A DNA stretch of 20,807 bases from Desulfonatronovibrio sp046496945 (GTDB lineage: Bacteria; Desulfobacterota; Desulfovibrionia; Desulfovibrionales; Desulfonatronovibrionaceae). The notes below the pieces were generated by a model. It was not told the origin of the DNA. It saw nothing but the letters and a program-made list of their open reading frames with translations, and searched no databases. The translations under genes were made by a program, and so were the position numbers. Positions 1-7,519 of this stretch are shown piece after piece. Positions within the stretch are counted from its first letter, which is position 1. Every line of letters starts with the position of its first letter. The stretch lies in NCBI GenBank assembly GCA_046496945.1, contig JAWOGL010000258.1:1-20807 (forward strand). Direction: 5' to 3'.

Positions 1-2
1 CT

Positions 3-2069
3 TCATGGATAAAGGACCAGGATTTCCGGGAAAAGATGATCCGCTACTGCGCCAGGTGGCTTCTTCTGCCTTTTGTGTTTCTGATTCTTTCCGGGATCTG
101 GTATCTTTACGCGGTTCCAGAGGGAGCCAAAGCCATGATCCTGGGCCGTTCACCAGAAATAATTCCCTTTTTCCAGGCTTTTATCTGGCTGTCAGTGATT
201 ATTGTCCTGGGCGGGCTTATCTATTCCATACGCATGCCCGGTTCCATCAAAAGGCCTGTTGCCCTTGTTCTTCTGTTCATCGGTCTGTTGTACATGGGCA
301 GCTTTGAATGGATGCGTGAAGCCGGCCGCAGACCATATGTTATTTATGAGCATATGTATTCCAACTCAATTCCGGTGGAAAAGGAGGGGGAAATCAATGA
401 AAAAGGACTGCTTCAAACGGCCAGATGGGTCGAGAACCGTGAATTGACAGATGAGAATATGAACCAGGCCGGGCACGAGATATACAATTTGCAATGCTCC
501 AGCTGTCACAGCCTGGACGGCCCTTTGAACAATATTCGTCCTCTAACCGCCAAGTTCGGTCTGTTCGGTATGGATTCAATGCTCAATGGAATGGGCAAGC
601 TGTATGATTATATGCCCCGGTTTATGGGAACCAGGCAGGAACGTCTGGCCCTGGCTCACTATATTGTTGAAGATCTTCACCAGAAGGAAGTCAGCGAGGA
701 TGAGCCGGTTCAAGTCCCGGATTATGATATTGATATTCCTCCTTTTGATCCGGATGAAGATGAATATGTTCTTATGGCCTGGAACACTCTGGGGCTGAAA
801 TGCATATCAGATTGTGATGATTACTGGTCTCTCCTGCCGCCGGGGAATACTTTATACGCCCAGCTGGTACGCAGGGATTTTCTGCCTGAAATCGTTCTGG
901 ATGATGTTGTGCTCACTTACCGGGTGGAGGATGGTTTTGAAAATCCTGCCGACCATGTGGACTTCTGGGATAATGCCCAGTCCCTGGTGGGCAAGGACTT
1001 ACCTGACAATATCAGTAAGAGCGGTCTTGGGCTTTCAGGTGAGTTCAAACTCAATGAGGATCTGATGACTTACGTGGCTGCCGGAATTCCTGTTGTTCCC
1101 TACGCTGATGACGGCAGCATTAATCCGTATCCTTTCTTTTACGTGGAGGCCCGGGACCGGGAATCCGGAGAGCTGCTGGCCCAGACCAAAGTAGTGGCTC
1201 CTGTTTCCGCGGAAATGGGATGCAAGACCTGTCACGGAGGCGAGTGGCGGGTCCAGGGAAAGATGGGGATATCCGCGGTTACCGCTTCTGATGTATTAAG
1301 GCTGCACGATAAACGAAACAACACCGAGCTCATGGCCGATGCAGAGGCAGGCAACCCGGTCCTGTGCCAGAGCTGTCATCCTGATCCTCTGCTGAATGCC
1401 CTGGGGGACCCGGAAATATTGAATCTGCCGGCGGCTTTGCACGGGTTTCATGTTAATTACCTGACCGACCGGGAAGGAGCCGAAGCCTGCAACGCCTGTC
1501 ATCCCAGCGATCCGGATGGGCTTACCGACTGCAAGCGCGGAGTGCACGCCACCAATATCAGGCTGGACTGTACTTATTGCCACGGCACCCTGGAAGATCA
1601 TGCCCTGACTCTGCTCAAGGGAGAATATGAACAAGGCAAAACTGAGCAGGCGGGAAAACTTATGGAGAATATTAAGCCCAGGCTTGTTGCTTCCATTGAA
1701 GATATTAATCCCAGGATTCCCTGGCATCAGCAGCCTGACTGCCTGACCTGCCATGAGGATTTTGGCCGGCCTGAAAGTCATGAGGTTCGGGCCTTTAATG
1801 TCTGGAATGAACACGTGGACGAGCTCTACAGGCTGCGTATGGATTATATGGGGCTTATGTGTCAGTCCTGTCACGGTGCCACCCATGCGGAGTATCCCGC
1901 CGTGAACAAGTTCGGAAGAGACAGGGATAATGTCCAGCCTCTGCAGTACCAGGGTGAGCCTTATGCCATAGGGGCCAACAACAGCTGCTCAGTCTGTCAT
2001 ATTCAGGAGATGGATTTCGAAGCTCATCATCCAAATATGCTTAAGGGAACAAGAAATAAGCAGGATTAA
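3..2069 (+). CDS. Membrane-anchored octaheme cytochrome c (5' partial)
   Basis: The reading frame is open to the left edge of the window. An ATG lies at 36 but has no convincing Shine-Dalgarno, and the codons before it (ending DFREKM) read like protein, so the gene probably begins upstream. Counting from the ATG at 36, three hydrophobic segments lie at about residues 8-27, 42-62 and 73-90. A large extracytoplasmic part follows with eight CXXCH c-type heme motifs: CSSCH (about residue 154), CKTCH (396), CQSCH (444), CNACH, CTYCH, CLTCH, CQSCH and CSVCH. A 240-residue heme-free stretch separates motifs 1 and 2, and a C-terminal cluster holds seven. The REAGRRPYVI segment after the last helix resembles, from memory, the tail of cytochrome bd-like subunit I proteins, so the missing N-terminus may be a quinone-interacting membrane domain. 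Inferred role: electron transfer between the quinone pool and periplasmic carriers. The exact partner is unknown. Confidence 0.85.
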   Translation, partial: SWIKDQDFREKMIRYCARWLLLPFVFLILSGIWYLYAVPEGAKAMILGRSPEIIPFFQAFIWLSVIIVLGGLIYSIRMPGSIKRPVALVLLFIGLLYMGSFEWMREAGRRPYVIYEHMYSNSIPVEKEGEINEKGLLQTARWVENRELTDENMNQAGHEIYNLQCSSCHSLDGPLNNIRPLTAKFGLFGMDSMLNGMGKLYDYMPRFMGTRQERLALAHYIVEDLHQKEVSEDEPVQVPDYDIDIPPFDPDEDEYVLMAWNTLGLKCISDCDDYWSLLPPGNTLYAQLVRRDFLPEIVLDDVVLTYRVEDGFENPADHVDFWDNAQSLVGKDLPDNISKSGLGLSGEFKLNEDLMTYVAAGIPVVPYADDGSINPYPFFYVEARDRESGELLAQTKVVAPVSAEMGCKTCHGGEWRVQGKMGISAVTASDVLRLHDKRNNTELMADAEAGNPVLCQSCHPDPLLNALGDPEILNLPAALHGFHVNYLTDREGAEACNACHPSDPDGLTDCKRGVHATNIRLDCTYCHGTLEDHALTLLKGEYEQGKTEQAGKLMENIKPRLVASIEDINPRIPWHQQPDCLTCHEDFGRPESHEVRAFNVWNEHVDELYRLRMDYMGLMCQSCHGATHAEYPAVNKFGRDRDNVQPLQYQGEPYAIGANNSCSVCHIQEMDFEAHHPNMLKGTRNKQD

Positions 2070-2094
2070 CGTTAGCGGACGAGTGGTTTCCGAT

Positions 2095-2124
2095 AAAAAA
2101 GGGCGCTTTAAAGCGCCCTTTTTT
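2095..2124. terminator. Bidirectional intrinsic terminator
   Basis: Six A residues, a perfect 18-base palindrome (2101-2118, GGGCGCTTT followed by its complement) and six T residues form a 30-bp fully symmetric terminator. It sits between the convergent ends of the cytochrome gene (stop at 2069) and the His-rich gene (stop at 2142), and its symmetry suits termination from both sides. Confidence 0.92.
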
Positions 2125-2141
2125 GTGGTCGCCCGACAGGA

Positions 2142-2321
2142 TTAATTTTTGTGGCTGTGGGCGTGGTCATGAGGAATTACTTTCCCGGTTTCCGGGTCAT
2201 GTTCATGGTCATGGTCATGAGGATGTACATGGGTTTTGTCTCCATGAGCATGTTCATGGTCATGGACGAACTTCTGATGTTTTGATTCTTTTTCTGCACC
2301 GCAGCCGCAATCATTGCACAT
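2142..2321 (-). CDS. Small His-rich metal-binding protein, HypB N-terminus-like
   Basis: This 59-residue protein begins MCNDCGCG and contains 15 histidines, mostly as HDHEH-type alternations after residue 15. The CxxCGCG start followed by a His-rich tract is the signature of the N-terminal nickel-binding segment of hydrogenase accessory GTPase HypB. Here it stands alone, with no GTPase domain. The start at 2321 is chosen because an AGGAGA Shine-Dalgarno lies six bases upstream. A longer reading of the same frame, out to 2708, lacks this logic and overlaps the divergent gene. Its divergent neighbour is a CDF metal exporter that also has an HDHSH N-terminus, so a role in binding or buffering nickel, zinc or cobalt in the cytoplasm is inferred. 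There is no signal peptide. It could also be a fragment of an ancestral hypB. Confidence 0.75.
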   Translation of the reverse strand: MCNDCGCGAEKESKHQKFVHDHEHAHGDKTHVHPHDHDHEHDPETGKVIPHDHAHSHKN

Positions 2322-2564
2322 AATCTCTCCTGCTGGTTTGGGTTTGGAAATTAACCGGCGGCAGGCCTGTCCTGGAGCCAACAGTCCCGACGGAAACCAA
2401 ATAGTTTTCATCCGGAAAACATTTTTTTCTCTTCTGGCGCCGTAGATGCGCGTAATTCGTAAAAAAGCACTATCAGACTTGATCGATATTTTGAAGCTCA
2501 ATTTTTGCTGTTTTTCCGGGAAAAGCTTGAATGTCCGAGTCAGTTTCGATAAACAGTGCTGGTT
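2322..2564. promoter_or_regulatory. Divergent promoter region of metal-handling pair
   Basis: This 243-base gap lies between the divergent starts of the His-rich protein and the CDF exporter, and must hold both promoters. A short hairpin at 2404-2420 (GTTTTC, five-base loop, GAAAAC) is followed by A and a run of seven T residues, which looks like a weak terminator or attenuator reading rightwards. I recognise no clear Zur, NikR or Fur operator. Shared metal-responsive control is an inference from the arrangement. Confidence 0.4.
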
Positions 2565-3476
2565 ATGAGTCACGATCACAGTCATGAGCAAATGAATTAC
2601 AACCGCGCCTTTGCCCTTGGTGTCGGCCTTAATATACTTCTGGTTGTTGTGGGGGTGGGATTCGGGCTGCTTGCCGGCTCTCTTGCCCTGATAGCAGACG
2701 CAGGACATACTTTAAGCGATGTGATCAGTTTGCTGCTGGCCTGGGGGGCAAGTCTGCTCGCAGCCAGGGCAGCAACAAAGAAAAGGACTTATGGTCTGCG
2801 CAAGGCAACAGTCATGGCTTCTCTGGCCAGTGCTATTCTTCTGCTTGTGGCTCTGGGCATTATTGTCTGGGAAGCTGTGGGGCGTTTTTTTGATCCCAGA
2901 CCAGTGGAAGGCGGAATTGTGATTGTGGTGGCGGTTATCGGGGTGATCATCAATGCAGCAGCTGCCTCACTGTTTTACAAGGGGCAAAAGCAAGATTTGA
3001 ACATCCGCGGAGCTTTTCTTCATATGGCAGCTGATGCCGGGATATCCGCGGGAGTGGTCCTGGGCGGTATACTTATCCTGAGCACTGGATGGCTGTGGAT
3101 AGACCCCCTGATCAGTCTGATCATTGTGGTGGTGGTCTTTGTGGCTACCTGGAGGCTGCTCCGGGATTCCATGAATTACGCACTGGATGCAGTGCCGGCA
3201 GACATAGATATCTCTGGAGTCCAGGAGTATCTGTTAAGTCATGACCGGGTGAATTGCCTGCATGATCTTCATGTATGGCCCCTTAGTACCACTGAAGTCG
3301 CCCTGACCGCGCACGTGGTGGTGAATGATGATACGGTGGACAATGCTTTTTTAAGTGAGCTTCAGCAGCATCTACGCGATCATTTCAGAATCGGGCATGC
3401 CACAATCCAGGTGGAGACCGCTCTGAGTGAAAATCAGTGCATGCTGGGCAGAATGGCATGCGTCGGCAAAACCTGA
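2565..3476 (+). CDS. Cation diffusion facilitator (zinc-type) exporter
   Basis: This 303-residue inner-membrane protein of the CDF family exports divalent metal ions, usually zinc, in exchange for protons. About six transmembrane helices occupy residues 13-200. The transport-site pairs are HTLSD in helix 2 and HMAAD in helix 5, both HxxxD as in the ZnT/CzcD/ZitB group, which favours zinc over iron or manganese. A soluble C-terminal domain with a CLHDLHVWPL segment follows, matching the usual CDF dimerisation domain. The N-terminus HDHSHEQ is a short His-rich metal sensor. A GTG at 2556 in the same frame would add three residues. The ATG at 2565 is preferred because it begins the conserved His stretch, although neither start has a good Shine-Dalgarno. 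The gene is divergent from the His-rich protein gene. Confidence 0.9.
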   Translation: MSHDHSHEQMNYNRAFALGVGLNILLVVVGVGFGLLAGSLALIADAGHTLSDVISLLLAWGASLLAARAATKKRTYGLRKATVMASLASAILLLVALGIIVWEAVGRFFDPRPVEGGIVIVVAVIGVIINAAAASLFYKGQKQDLNIRGAFLHMAADAGISAGVVLGGILILSTGWLWIDPLISLIIVVVVFVATWRLLRDSMNYALDAVPADIDISGVQEYLLSHDRVNCLHDLHVWPLSTTEVALTAHVVVNDDTVDNAFLSELQQHLRDHFRIGHATIQVETALSENQCMLGRMACVGKT

Positions 3477-3880
3477 CACCAAAGAAGTCCTGCACTGACC
3501 CCGCGCGCGAACAGACAGCAGATCCCGGCCTGAATTTTACCTCTGTTTATATCCGGTTCTTTTGATTATGGCCGGCAAGCCAGTCGAAAGTCAGCCATTT
3601 GCCAAAAATAAGGTCATGGTTGTCCTTTATTGTTAATCTTTGAAAAGCAAAAATTACATTTTTGCAAATATTCAAAGATAAAATAGATTCCTTATCCTGT
3701 CCCTCCTTTCGAAATCGTGATTATTTCAAGTCAAATCAGCGTGATGTGAGTATTGCAAAGCCTCGATTCCAACAGGTATGTTCCTTGCTTTGTATCCTGG
3801 AACCATGAGTTGTCCCGGGACGGGCATTTTTAAATGGCAAAAATGTGTGATTTGAAAACAAGCAAAAACAAGGGCTGGAA
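3477..3880. other. Intergenic stretch with one strong hairpin
   Basis: This 404-base non-coding, AT-rich stretch lies between the CDF gene and the chemoreceptor gene. It holds a two-part hairpin at 3636-3679, listed separately. I find no T-tracted terminator after the CDF gene and no confident promoter. The one short minus-strand frame (3726-3908) has no recognisable start signal and overlaps the chemoreceptor start. Confidence 0.6.
3636..3679. repeat. Two-part inverted repeat upstream of chemoreceptor gene
   Basis: ATCTTTGAA (3636-3644) pairs with TTCAAAGAT (3671-3679). Inside it, GCAAAAAT (3647-3654) pairs with ATTTTTGC (3658-3665) across a three-base loop. The 17 pairs are all perfect, interrupted only by an internal loop of two and five bases. 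No T-run follows, so a plain terminator is unlikely. It could be an operator, an RNA leader fold or a stabilising 3' end for the CDF transcript. Confidence 0.6.
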
Positions 3881-5635
3881 ATGAGAAATTTATACATCCT
3901 GAGCGCATGTAACGTTGGAATTTTTGGTTTTTTACTGGCGTTTACCTTTATTCCTGATACTCATAAATTTGTGGCTGGGCTGCAAGCTTACCAGTGGGCC
4001 ATAGCAGTCTGCGGCCTGCTGGTTACAGGTCTGACATTCAGTTTTTTTCGCCGGCAGATAAGGGAATATAAAACCGCCAAGAAAATTCTTGGAGTTATCA
4101 GTAAAGATCATTCCCGTTTTTCTGCGGAAGGTTCACTTGAAAGCATGAATGGTCTGACCGGACATATCCATGAGATAGTAAATAAATTTCAACGCCTGGA
4201 CAGTCTGATCAGTGCTGCAAATGTCAGAACCGGCAGCCTTAACGACACAATTGCCCAAAAGGAACGTGACAGGCAAAAGATTTTATCTGATGCTGAAAAA
4301 GCCCGTTGTGAAACCATATTGTCAGCAGTGGATACCCTTAAAGGGTCAATTTCCGGAATTGTGGCCCAGTCTGAAGAATTGAAAAAGGCTGTGCTGGAAG
4401 CAGATCACGGAGCCGGCAATCAACAGCGGTTCACCACCGAGGCTGCTTCGGCCATGGAGCAGATGAACGCCTCTATCCTGGAATCTTCGGAGAATGCCCG
4501 GGATGCCTCCAGTTATTCGTCCAGGGCAAGGTCCAGAGCTGAAGCGGGTTCGCAAATTGTTCTGGAAACCATTGAAGCAGTCTCGGCTGCTTCAGATAAA
4601 AGCAGAGTACTGTCCAGATCAATCGCCAGACTGGGAGATCAGGCTGAGGCTATCGGTAAAATCATTGATATTATTTCCGATATAGCTGATCAGACAAATC
4701 TTCTGGCTCTTAACGCTGCCATTGAAGCGGCCAGGGCAGGTGAGGCCGGACGAGGTTTTGCCGTGGTGGCCGATGAGGTGCGCAAGCTGGCGGAAAAGAC
4801 CATGAAGGCCACCAGGGACGTTGGTCAGGAGATCGGCGAGATCCAGTCTCTGGTGCGTGAATCAACCAGTGAGGCCGGGCAGACTACCGAGCTTGTGGCT
4901 AAAAGCATGGACCTGTCCAGTCAGGCAGGGGAATCCCTTAAAGAGATAGTTTCTCTGTCCACGGATTCTTCCAGCCGGAGTCAATCCATTGCCGTGGCTG
5001 TTGAACAGCAGTCCAAGGCCAGCGAAGAAATTACCAGGACTCTGGTTGAGGTCAGTTCCATCTCTTCAACCACCCAGCAGAATATGTCTGAATCTGTTTC
5101 CAAAATAGAAAATCTTTCCGGACAGGTGCACAAGCTGATCATTCTTAACCGGACTTTTGAAATTATAGGTCAGGGACGGATTCAGAATATGATCAGAGAG
5201 CTTGGCGAATCAGACCTGGTTCTATCCATGAAACGCCAGGAACAGGAAAAAGCTCTGAAACAGGCTATTGACAAGTATGATTTTCTGGAACTTTTATATC
5301 TGACCGATGCCGAAGGGATTCAGACTGTCAGCAATATTGTCAGGCCGGGAGCTGAATCCGAAGCTGATCATGAAGTACTGGGTAAGGACTGGAGCAACCG
5401 TCCATGGTTTGAGCAGGCAACAAAATACGATCTTCCTTATATCTCTGATGTATATGTATCCCGGGCGTCAGGACGGGAATGCATAACTGTGGCCGGCACA
5501 TTCCACGACCATGAAGGCCGGGTGGCCGGAGTGGTTGCGGCAGATGTCCAGGTAAACGGAGACCAGGAAAATAGAAATTCGGAAACAGGGATTGAAGCCA
5601 GAAGGCCCATGGTCCGGCACCAGGCTTTTGCTTAA
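3881..5635 (+). CDS. Methyl-accepting chemotaxis protein with C-terminal Cache-like domain
   Basis: This 584-residue chemoreceptor controls CheA and thereby motility. Two N-terminal hydrophobic helices (about residues 4-24 and 37-57) are joined by only about 12 residues, so there is no periplasmic sensor. The cytoplasmic signalling region runs to about residue 430, with the conserved hairpin tip at 267-305 (ADQTNLLALNAAIEAARAGE, then GRGFAVVADEVRKLA). After a linker, residues about 466-565 read as a PDC/Cache-like sensor: a DAEG turn, then a DWSNRPWFEQA segment, ISDVYVS, a TVAGTF strand and GVVAADV. Cache domains are normally extracytoplasmic and N-terminal. Here the domain follows the signalling part with no intervening helix, so it should face the cytoplasm. 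The ATG at 3881 has only a weak Shine-Dalgarno but starts directly before the first helix. The gene is convergent with the EAL protein gene. The ligand is unknown. Confidence 0.9.
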   Translation: MRNLYILSACNVGIFGFLLAFTFIPDTHKFVAGLQAYQWAIAVCGLLVTGLTFSFFRRQIREYKTAKKILGVISKDHSRFSAEGSLESMNGLTGHIHEIVNKFQRLDSLISAANVRTGSLNDTIAQKERDRQKILSDAEKARCETILSAVDTLKGSISGIVAQSEELKKAVLEADHGAGNQQRFTTEAASAMEQMNASILESSENARDASSYSSRARSRAEAGSQIVLETIEAVSAASDKSRVLSRSIARLGDQAEAIGKIIDIISDIADQTNLLALNAAIEAARAGEAGRGFAVVADEVRKLAEKTMKATRDVGQEIGEIQSLVRESTSEAGQTTELVAKSMDLSSQAGESLKEIVSLSTDSSSRSQSIAVAVEQQSKASEEITRTLVEVSSISSTTQQNMSESVSKIENLSGQVHKLIILNRTFEIIGQGRIQNMIRELGESDLVLSMKRQEQEKALKQAIDKYDFLELLYLTDAEGIQTVSNIVRPGAESEADHEVLGKDWSNRPWFEQATKYDLPYISDVYVSRASGRECITVAGTFHDHEGRVAGVVAADVQVNGDQENRNSETGIEARRPMVRHQAFA

Positions 5636-5638
5636 ACT

Positions 5639-5727
5639 GGTGTTGAAAGTCTCCCTATTGTTGCGTAGCTGCAAAAAATCAAACTCTTGCGTATCCTGAA
5701 TACGCCCATAAGGTCTTTTTCAACACC
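5639..5727. repeat. Foldback repeat between convergent genes
   Basis: GGTGTTGAAA (5639-5648) pairs with TTTCAACACC (5718-5727). Inside lies a second perfect hairpin, GCGTAT (5689-5694) with ATACGC (5700-5705) over a five-base loop, and a small TTGC/GCAA pair at 5661-5674. The order resembles, from memory, a dispersed palindromic repeat seen between genes in many Desulfobacterota, here probably shortened on its right side. It fills nearly all the 111 bases between the two stop codons and may serve as transcript 3' end structure for both genes. No T-tracted intrinsic terminator is visible. Confidence 0.6.
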
Positions 5728-5746
5728 CGGTTAAATCCAGAAAGAT

Positions 5747-7024
5747 TTATATTTCATCCTCTTTCAGGTCCAGGCAGAAAATGTTTTTTTGTCTTTGATG
5801 GTCAAGGCAGGTCATGGAAATGGTCCGGCATAGATTGCCCGTTGCCAGGGAAATATAGGGTTCGGTTATGAATCTGTTCAAACCGGCCTGGAGATAGACG
5901 AAATAATCCTTGAGAGAGTGGTCGTCCCCTTTTTCCGCCGGTCTGAACAGAAAGCTGTTTTTCAGTCCTGACAGGTATCCATTGTTCATTATTGTAGAAG
6001 TGATCTGTCTGCCTGACCAGTCAAGCATATAAGCACATTCCACCATGGAATATCCGGCAATCATACTGCTGACGCTTCGTTCCTTTATCCTTCCCCTGTC
6101 CTTCTTCAGTTCATTCATGATCGCGGAACTTAGATTCTGAAAATTGCTGAAACGCTTATTTACCGTCCTGATCCTCAGTAATTTGTTTTGAAAATAGTCT
6201 GAAGCCGTGCTGTTGATTTTTTGTTTAATAGCGGCGAAACAAATATCTTCAGCTTCACACGGTCTGGAAAAGAAATAGCCCTGAAGCAGATCAGTGCCCA
6301 GTTCCATGGTTTTTGCTGCTTCCTCACGGTGCTCCACTCCCTCGCTCAGCACCATAGTTCCCAACTGGTCGGTAAGTTTGATTATGGATTTGAGTATCTC
6401 CTGTTTATAAAATTCATTGTGTACATTGTTTACCAGAGAACGGTCGATTTTTATTATATCTGGTTTTATGCCGGAGATACGTTCCAGGTTTGAATGTCCG
6501 GCCCCAAAATCATCCAGGGCAAGCAGAAAACCCTGCCGGCGATACATAGCCACGAACTTCATAAGCTCTGCCGGGTCGGTTACCCTGGATTCCACCAGTT
6601 CGATGACAATGTTGGCAGGAGGCAGTCCATACCTTCGCACCGACTGCATGAAATTACCCGAACCTACTATGCCTTTGTCCACCATGGACGTGTCAAAATT
6701 TATAAACAGCAGCAGATCTGGATTTTTCTTATGCAGAAGAGAAAATCTGTACAAGGCCATTTCCCGGCATAATCGGTCAATTTCTACTGTTTTGTTAAAT
6801 TTATTCGCGGCCTGAAAAAGAACAAAAGGAGAGATAAGGCTGCCATGCTCAGGATGAAGCCCCCGGCTTAAGGCTTCAAACCCCACAATGCTTTTTCTTT
6901 TTACTGAAATGATAGGCTGAAAGTGAGTAGAGATTCCATTTTTCGCAATAATTTTGTCCAGCTCTGAGTTCAGAAGATTATCCATTTTTGTTATATCCTT
7001 GTGTGTTTGTCCGGCGAACATCAT
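5747..7024 (-). CDS. EAL-domain c-di-GMP phosphodiesterase with C-terminal sensor
   Basis: This 425-residue cytoplasmic protein is predicted to hydrolyse cyclic-di-GMP to pGpG. The EAL domain (about residues 20-275) has the expected catalytic landmarks: FEALSRG with EAL at 50-52, a FINFD strand, IVIELVES, DDFGAG, IIKIDRS, SEGVE and a LLQGYFFSRP end. The enzyme is therefore probably active. There is no GGDEF domain or transmembrane helix. The last ~105 residues (from GYSMVECAYMLDWSG to SMTCLD) resemble a Cache/PAS-like sensor, and their layout parallels the C-terminus of the neighbouring chemoreceptor, including a LKDYFVYLQA-type segment and EPYISLATG. The start at 7024 has an AGGAA Shine-Dalgarno nine bases away. 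An alternative at 6985 (MDNLLNSE) also has AAGGA ten bases upstream and cannot be excluded. Confidence 0.88.
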   Translation of the reverse strand: MMFAGQTHKDITKMDNLLNSELDKIIAKNGISTHFQPIISVKRKSIVGFEALSRGLHPEHGSLISPFVLFQAANKFNKTVEIDRLCREMALYRFSLLHKKNPDLLLFINFDTSMVDKGIVGSGNFMQSVRRYGLPPANIVIELVESRVTDPAELMKFVAMYRRQGFLLALDDFGAGHSNLERISGIKPDIIKIDRSLVNNVHNEFYKQEILKSIIKLTDQLGTMVLSEGVEHREEAAKTMELGTDLLQGYFFSRPCEAEDICFAAIKQKINSTASDYFQNKLLRIRTVNKRFSNFQNLSSAIMNELKKDRGRIKERSVSSMIAGYSMVECAYMLDWSGRQITSTIMNNGYLSGLKNSFLFRPAEKGDDHSLKDYFVYLQAGLNRFITEPYISLATGNLCRTISMTCLDHQRQKNIFCLDLKEDEI

Positions 7025-7304
7025 GATCTATTCCTGCAGTAGTCCGGCAAGTAAGCCGCAGCTGCTCCTGAATCGAAAGTTTAAGTGCGATCATAAGCAA
7101 GGACCACGCCACGCGTTCAAGGTTAACTTTTTAAGGCCCGGACAGGGTGCGGTCTTATCATTTAAATCATTAGTTGTGGTGAATAATTGCTTTTACGATT
7201 AAATTAGCCGACATCTTTAATTAAAAGTAACGATATTGTATAAATTTATTGACCAGGAAGTTTAGCGCATAGATATAAACATTAAATTCAGCAAGTTAGC
7301 TGCA

Positions 7305-7320
7305 TGGCATTATCATTGCT
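7305..7320 (+). promoter_or_regulatory. Sigma-54 (RpoN) -24/-12 promoter of amtB
   Basis: TGGCAT, five bases, TTGCT: both invariant GG and GC dinucleotides are present with the correct ten-base spacing, close to the consensus TGGCAC-N5-TTGCA. Transcription would begin near 7331, giving a leader of about 190 bases before amtB. Ammonium transporter and PII genes are classic NtrC/RpoN targets, so this predicts induction under nitrogen limitation. Confidence 0.75.
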
Positions 7321-7364
7321 TTATCTGGTTTATGTTTGCACATCTATTAATAGAGGAGGAGCCA

Positions 7365-7454
7365 TTGAGCAGATATGTTTTGGTTGGGGATCTTTTCGGC
7401 TGCTATGGGCCGGGTGCTTACAGGGATGCTGCCGTCCGGCAGGAGATTGGTTGA
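7365..7454 (+). CDS. Candidate 29-codon leader ORF ahead of amtB
   Basis: A GAGGAGGAG ribosome-binding sequence (7353-7361) ends three bases before a TTG codon that opens a 29-codon frame (MSRYVLVGDLFGCYGPG..., ending RQEIG). It lies inside the predicted amtB leader and ends 65 bases before the amtB start. The Shine-Dalgarno is stronger than that of most genes here, which is why the frame is listed. The peptide matches nothing I recognise. It could be a regulatory leader peptide, a decayed gene fragment or chance. Confidence 0.25.
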   Translation: MSRYVLVGDLFGCYGPGAYRDAAVRQEIG

Positions 7455-7519
7455 TCATGATGCCCTGGAAAAGCAAACTTTGTTAAATTTTACAAAAATG
7501 AACATTATGGAGGAATGAG

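Larger units (their letters stand above)
7025..7519. promoter_or_regulatory. Divergent upstream region, EAL gene and amtB
   Basis: This 495-base gap holds the promoter of the EAL gene (leftwards) and the sigma-54 promoter plus long leader of amtB (rightwards). It is AT-rich between about 7150 and 7300, as expected for an activator and bending region upstream of a sigma-54 promoter. I see no unambiguous pair of NtrC boxes. A 60-codon frame at 7304-7486 overlaps the promoter element itself, has no Shine-Dalgarno and is not counted as a gene. Confidence 0.55.

Noticed and set aside
1296..1886. 196-codon minus-strand frame
   Set aside because: It is the antisense shadow of the heme-motif region of the octaheme cytochrome.
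2322..2708. Upstream extension of the His-rich gene to 2708
   Set aside because: The extension has no domain, would overlap the divergent CDF start, and skips the strong AGGAGA site directly before the MCNDCGCG start.
7177..7190. Second sigma-54-like element (TGG...TTGC) upstream of amtB
   Set aside because: The spacing between GG and GC is nine bases, one short of the required ten, while the element at 7305 fits exactly.
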